DNA of 64,000 nucleotides, taken from assembly GCA_034120015.1 (NCBI GenBank), contig JAXEIF010000024.1, positions 1 through 64,000 of the forward strand. The letters are read 5' to 3'. The first letter of the stretch is position 1. Each line of letters starts with the position of its first letter. The notes beneath the pieces are model-generated. The model ran no database searches and was not told where the DNA came from. It was given only the letters and a program-made list of their open reading frames with translations. The stretch comes from CALXOJ01 sp034120015. Its GTDB lineage: Bacteria > Spirochaetota > Spirochaetia > JAFGXN01. Shown piece by piece: positions 61,851 through 64,000 of the stretch. The position numbers were made by a program, and so were the translations under genes.

Positions 61851-63248
61851 ATGAAAATTGATCCGAATGACAAAGCAGCTCTTGATGCTGCCGTAAAAAA
61901 ATCAGACAATTCCTCTTCATCGGCAAAATCGGAGAAAAAATCTCTGTTTGACTTAAACGGTTTCAAAACCAAACTTCAGTCTCTTTTCTCCGGAACAAAA
62001 GAAAAACCTCAGGAAGATGTCAAAACCGAAAAAAGACCCGGAACAAAAGAACGGCCGCAGGGTTTGAAAATCAACGCCAAAGTCCTCAAAACCGTGTTAA
62101 TTGCTTTTGTCGCTTTTACTGTCATAGCGATGCTATACGGTATTTTTAAGGAACGCAGCTTTTCGGTCGGCGGCAACGGGGGCGGAGAAGACCGGATTAT
62201 GACATCCGTCTCCCCGATAAAAGTCGGTCAAAACGACCGTGTCCGGAAATCGGAAAAAGAGACGATTTATATCAATCAGGGAGGAAACGCCTCACCCGAT
62301 CGTCCGACCGAAACACCGACAGCTCCGGCAGTGACAGCCGCTGCAACAGAAAGAGGAACACCGGAAGTCTCGAGAGGAAATGTAACCCCGGCGATTGTGG
62401 CCGAACAGAACGCCGCTCTCAGAGGCCAACCGGTGCAGCTTGTCAATAACCGTCAACAGACTCAGTTATCGAACGGCAACGCAACCGATTCTCTGGATGA
62501 AGCCAGGCGTTCCGGATTATATCCGTCCGGATTCGATCCGAAGTCGGTATCAATAGCTGCCAATGCCGCCGAAAATATCCAAATCGGCGGAAATAACCCG
62601 ATTCAACCGGAAACCGGGAATATCGTCATTGCCCCTTATTCGACAAGGGAAATGGTCTCTCCTTACCAAATCTTTCAGGGAACGATTATTCCCATGGTGT
62701 TGGTTACCGGTATATGTTCGGATTTACCGTCACAGATTACGGCACGGGTATTGTCCGATGTTTACGATTCGGTTTCCGGACAATATCTGATCATTCCCAG
62801 CGGATCAACCGTTATCGGAAATTATTCTTCATCCGTTATGTGGGGACAGCAGAGAGTCCTTGTTATGTGGGACAGACTGATCCGTCCCGACGGTTCTTCT
62901 GTCTTTCTGGGCAGCATGAACGGCGTCGATATGTCCGGATATGCCGGATACAAAGACAAAGTCGATCTGCATATTAAAGAGTTAGCCGGCCTGCTGACCG
63001 TCTCTACCATCATGAATATCGCTTCCGGACAAATCTCTTACCAGGCAGAAAAAAAGCAATCGGAAAAAAATGAACTGGCCGGGCTAATCGAAGGATTGAC
63101 CGATTCAAGCATCGATGCCACCGAAACAATCAATTCGATGGCCGAAAAATTTCTGCAACTTCAGCCGACACTGACAATCCGTGCCGGTACCCGCTGCAAT
63201 TTATTTGTCAACAAGGACATCGTATTGGAACCTTACATGGGATATTAG
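61851..63248 (+). CDS. trbI: VirB10/TrbI
   Basis: Energy-sensing core protein that bridges the membranes: 465 residues. One membrane helix lies at about residues 80-97 after a basic N-terminal tail, then a Pro/Thr-rich linker, then the VirB10 beta-barrel domain from about 250 (YQIFQGTIIPMVLVTGI, DSVSGQYLIIPSGSTVIGNY, the MWDRLIRPDGSSVFLGSMNGVDMSG segment) with the NLFVNKD strand near the end. It sits 4 nt after VirB9. Confidence 0.93.
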   Translation: MKIDPNDKAALDAAVKKSDNSSSSAKSEKKSLFDLNGFKTKLQSLFSGTKEKPQEDVKTEKRPGTKERPQGLKINAKVLKTVLIAFVAFTVIAMLYGIFKERSFSVGGNGGGEDRIMTSVSPIKVGQNDRVRKSEKETIYINQGGNASPDRPTETPTAPAVTAAATERGTPEVSRGNVTPAIVAEQNAALRGQPVQLVNNRQQTQLSNGNATDSLDEARRSGLYPSGFDPKSVSIAANAAENIQIGGNNPIQPETGNIVIAPYSTREMVSPYQIFQGTIIPMVLVTGICSDLPSQITARVLSDVYDSVSGQYLIIPSGSTVIGNYSSSVMWGQQRVLVMWDRLIRPDGSSVFLGSMNGVDMSGYAGYKDKVDLHIKELAGLLTVSTIMNIASGQISYQAEKKQSEKNELAGLIEGLTDSSIDATETINSMAEKFLQLQPTLTIRAGTRCNLFVNKDIVLEPYMGY

Positions 63249-63256
63249 GAGGAAAA

Positions 63257-63676
63257 ATGAAAAAACTGCTATCTTGCTTACTGATACTGACAATGACCCT
63301 GCCTTTGGCTGCCAATCCGCAGGATGATATGACAGAATTGGAAACCTTAATCAAACTCGAAAAACAGCTGAAAAAAGAAGCTGCTGCTTATAACGCTCTG
63401 GAAGGTTTGCGATATTTGTCGCTTGTCGGGATTGTCGGTGGCGTTGCCCTGGGGTCGACAACGATGACAATGGGAACTCTCGATCTTTTTGAATCGGAAA
63501 AACAAAAAAACACTTTTACGATCTCGACGGTCGTTGTCCTGGGCGTCTCCATCCTCCTCGGTGTCACAACACATGTTGCTGCCAAACGACAATACGACCA
63601 TTTGCTTTTATCTGCTTACGATTATTACGACTACATGGAAAACAATTCGCAATACTTTAAAGGAGACCTCAGATGA
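63257..63676 (+). CDS. Small exported membrane protein
   Basis: A 139-residue protein with a signal peptide (cleavage near LAAN), a short helical stretch and two membrane segments (about 55-75 and 90-110), then a basic and aromatic tail. I do not recognise it. Its layout is repeated in the next gene, so the two are probably paralogues. GGAGG precedes the ATG, and it overlaps the next gene by 4 nt. Confidence 0.7.
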   Translation: MKKLLSCLLILTMTLPLAANPQDDMTELETLIKLEKQLKKEAAAYNALEGLRYLSLVGIVGGVALGSTTMTMGTLDLFESEKQKNTFTISTVVVLGVSILLGVTTHVAAKRQYDHLLLSAYDYYDYMENNSQYFKGDLR

Positions 63677-64000
63677 AACGATTAACGGTTTTATTTTTAC
63701 TGCTTATGTCCGGATTTTGTTTCGGCCAAAGCACGGAAGATATTATCAACAGGATTTCCGGCGATATGGAAGAATCTCTGATCATTGCCGATAAAGCCAA
63801 TCAGGCCGAAATTGCCGGAATCGCAACGGCAACCATCCCTCTGATTTTATTTCCGGTATCTCTCTTTGTCCCCGATCCGCATAAAACCAATCTGGAAATC
63901 TCATATTACACCTTTTCGGCCGCCTCTCTGACTCTCTATTTAACCGGATTCATCATATCGGAAATCCATAAAAACAAAGCCCGAAAGAAACTGAAACAAT
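63673..64000 (+). CDS. Exported membrane protein (partial, runs off edge)
   Basis: The first 109 codons are present; the gene continues beyond the window. It has a signal peptide ending near CFGQ, a short acidic helix, two membrane segments and a basic stretch (HKNKARKKLKQ). The order of parts copies the preceding gene. It is coupled by ATGA overlap, as the last visible gene of the conjugation operon. Confidence 0.7.
   Translation, partial: MKRLTVLFLLLMSGFCFGQSTEDIINRISGDMEESLIIADKANQAEIAGIATATIPLILFPVSLFVPDPHKTNLEISYYTFSAASLTLYLTGFIISEIHKNKARKKLKQ

Noticed and set aside
47657..64000. Type IV secretion system for protein effectors only
   Set aside because: A relaxase, a coupling protein and an RHH accessory protein in the same operon point to DNA transfer.
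47623..64000. An integrase or recombinase for the conjugative element
   Set aside because: None is encoded in the visible part; it would have to lie beyond the right edge.

Overview
The window reads as chromosomal DNA of an anaerobic, probably spirochaete (Treponema-like) bacterium. Evidence: two tRNA genes without encoded CCA, an EF-G of the mitochondria/spirochaete type, many lipoproteins with loose lipoboxes, an oxygen-sensitive radical-SAM sulfatase maturase, a cofactor-independent phosphoglycerate mutase and well-formed TTGACA/TATAAT promoters. The phylum assignment is an inference; no rRNA is present.

Region 1 (1-15.9 kb) holds housekeeping genes. serC-serA (serine), hisA-hisIE-mtnN (histidine, MTA/SAH salvage), a lipoprotein metalloprotease, a polyprenyl synthase with a rhomboid protease, adenosine deaminase with a DUF4349 lipoprotein, a ferredoxin, a membrane-anchored Nudix protein with a P-loop ATPase, a Bax-inhibitor-1 protein, a trpB gene under a double operator, and a DUF4405/flavodoxin pair. 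Several promoters place the -10 box only 6-7 nt before the start codon, so hisA, the polyprenyl synthase and the BI-1 gene probably give leaderless mRNAs.

Region 2 (15.97-19.5 kb) is an AT-rich two-gene insert: a PLD-nuclease/helicase/DUF3427-like protein and a MutT-type Nudix, probably acquired and possibly defensive. Three copies of a 15-bp motif lie upstream of it.

Region 3 (19.5-32.7 kb) returns to core genes: fusA, hisI, a GAF-GGDEF-PAS-GGDEF-EAL protein translationally coupled to an anaerobic sulfatase maturase, lysA, gpmI with a PTS IIA-like protein, and tRNA-Val.

Region 4 (32.9-45.8 kb) is a polysaccharide locus: four GH16 lipoproteins, one lipoprotein that shares their accessory domains but lacks the catalytic one, and two Ser-type sulfatases. 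The sulfatases need the maturase of region 3. Together they look like a surface system for a sulfated, perhaps algal or host, glycan. Five of its lipoproteins share a Cys-Pro-(Pro/Gly) N-terminus.

Region 5 (45.9-64 kb) has murI and an FMN-reductase-like gene with a long hairpin leader, then tRNA-Gly(CCC). A conjugation operon starts 34 nt beyond this tRNA, in trb-like order: TrbB/VirB11, VirB2, VirB3, VirB4, VirB6, then relaxase, a BECR-nuclease-like protein, an ArdC-like protein, VirD4 and a ribbon-helix-helix protein, then two VirB8-like proteins, a lipoprotein VirB9, VirB10 and two small exported proteins. It runs off the right edge. This is probably the left end of an integrative conjugative element inserted at tRNA-Gly; the integrase and other end are not in the window.
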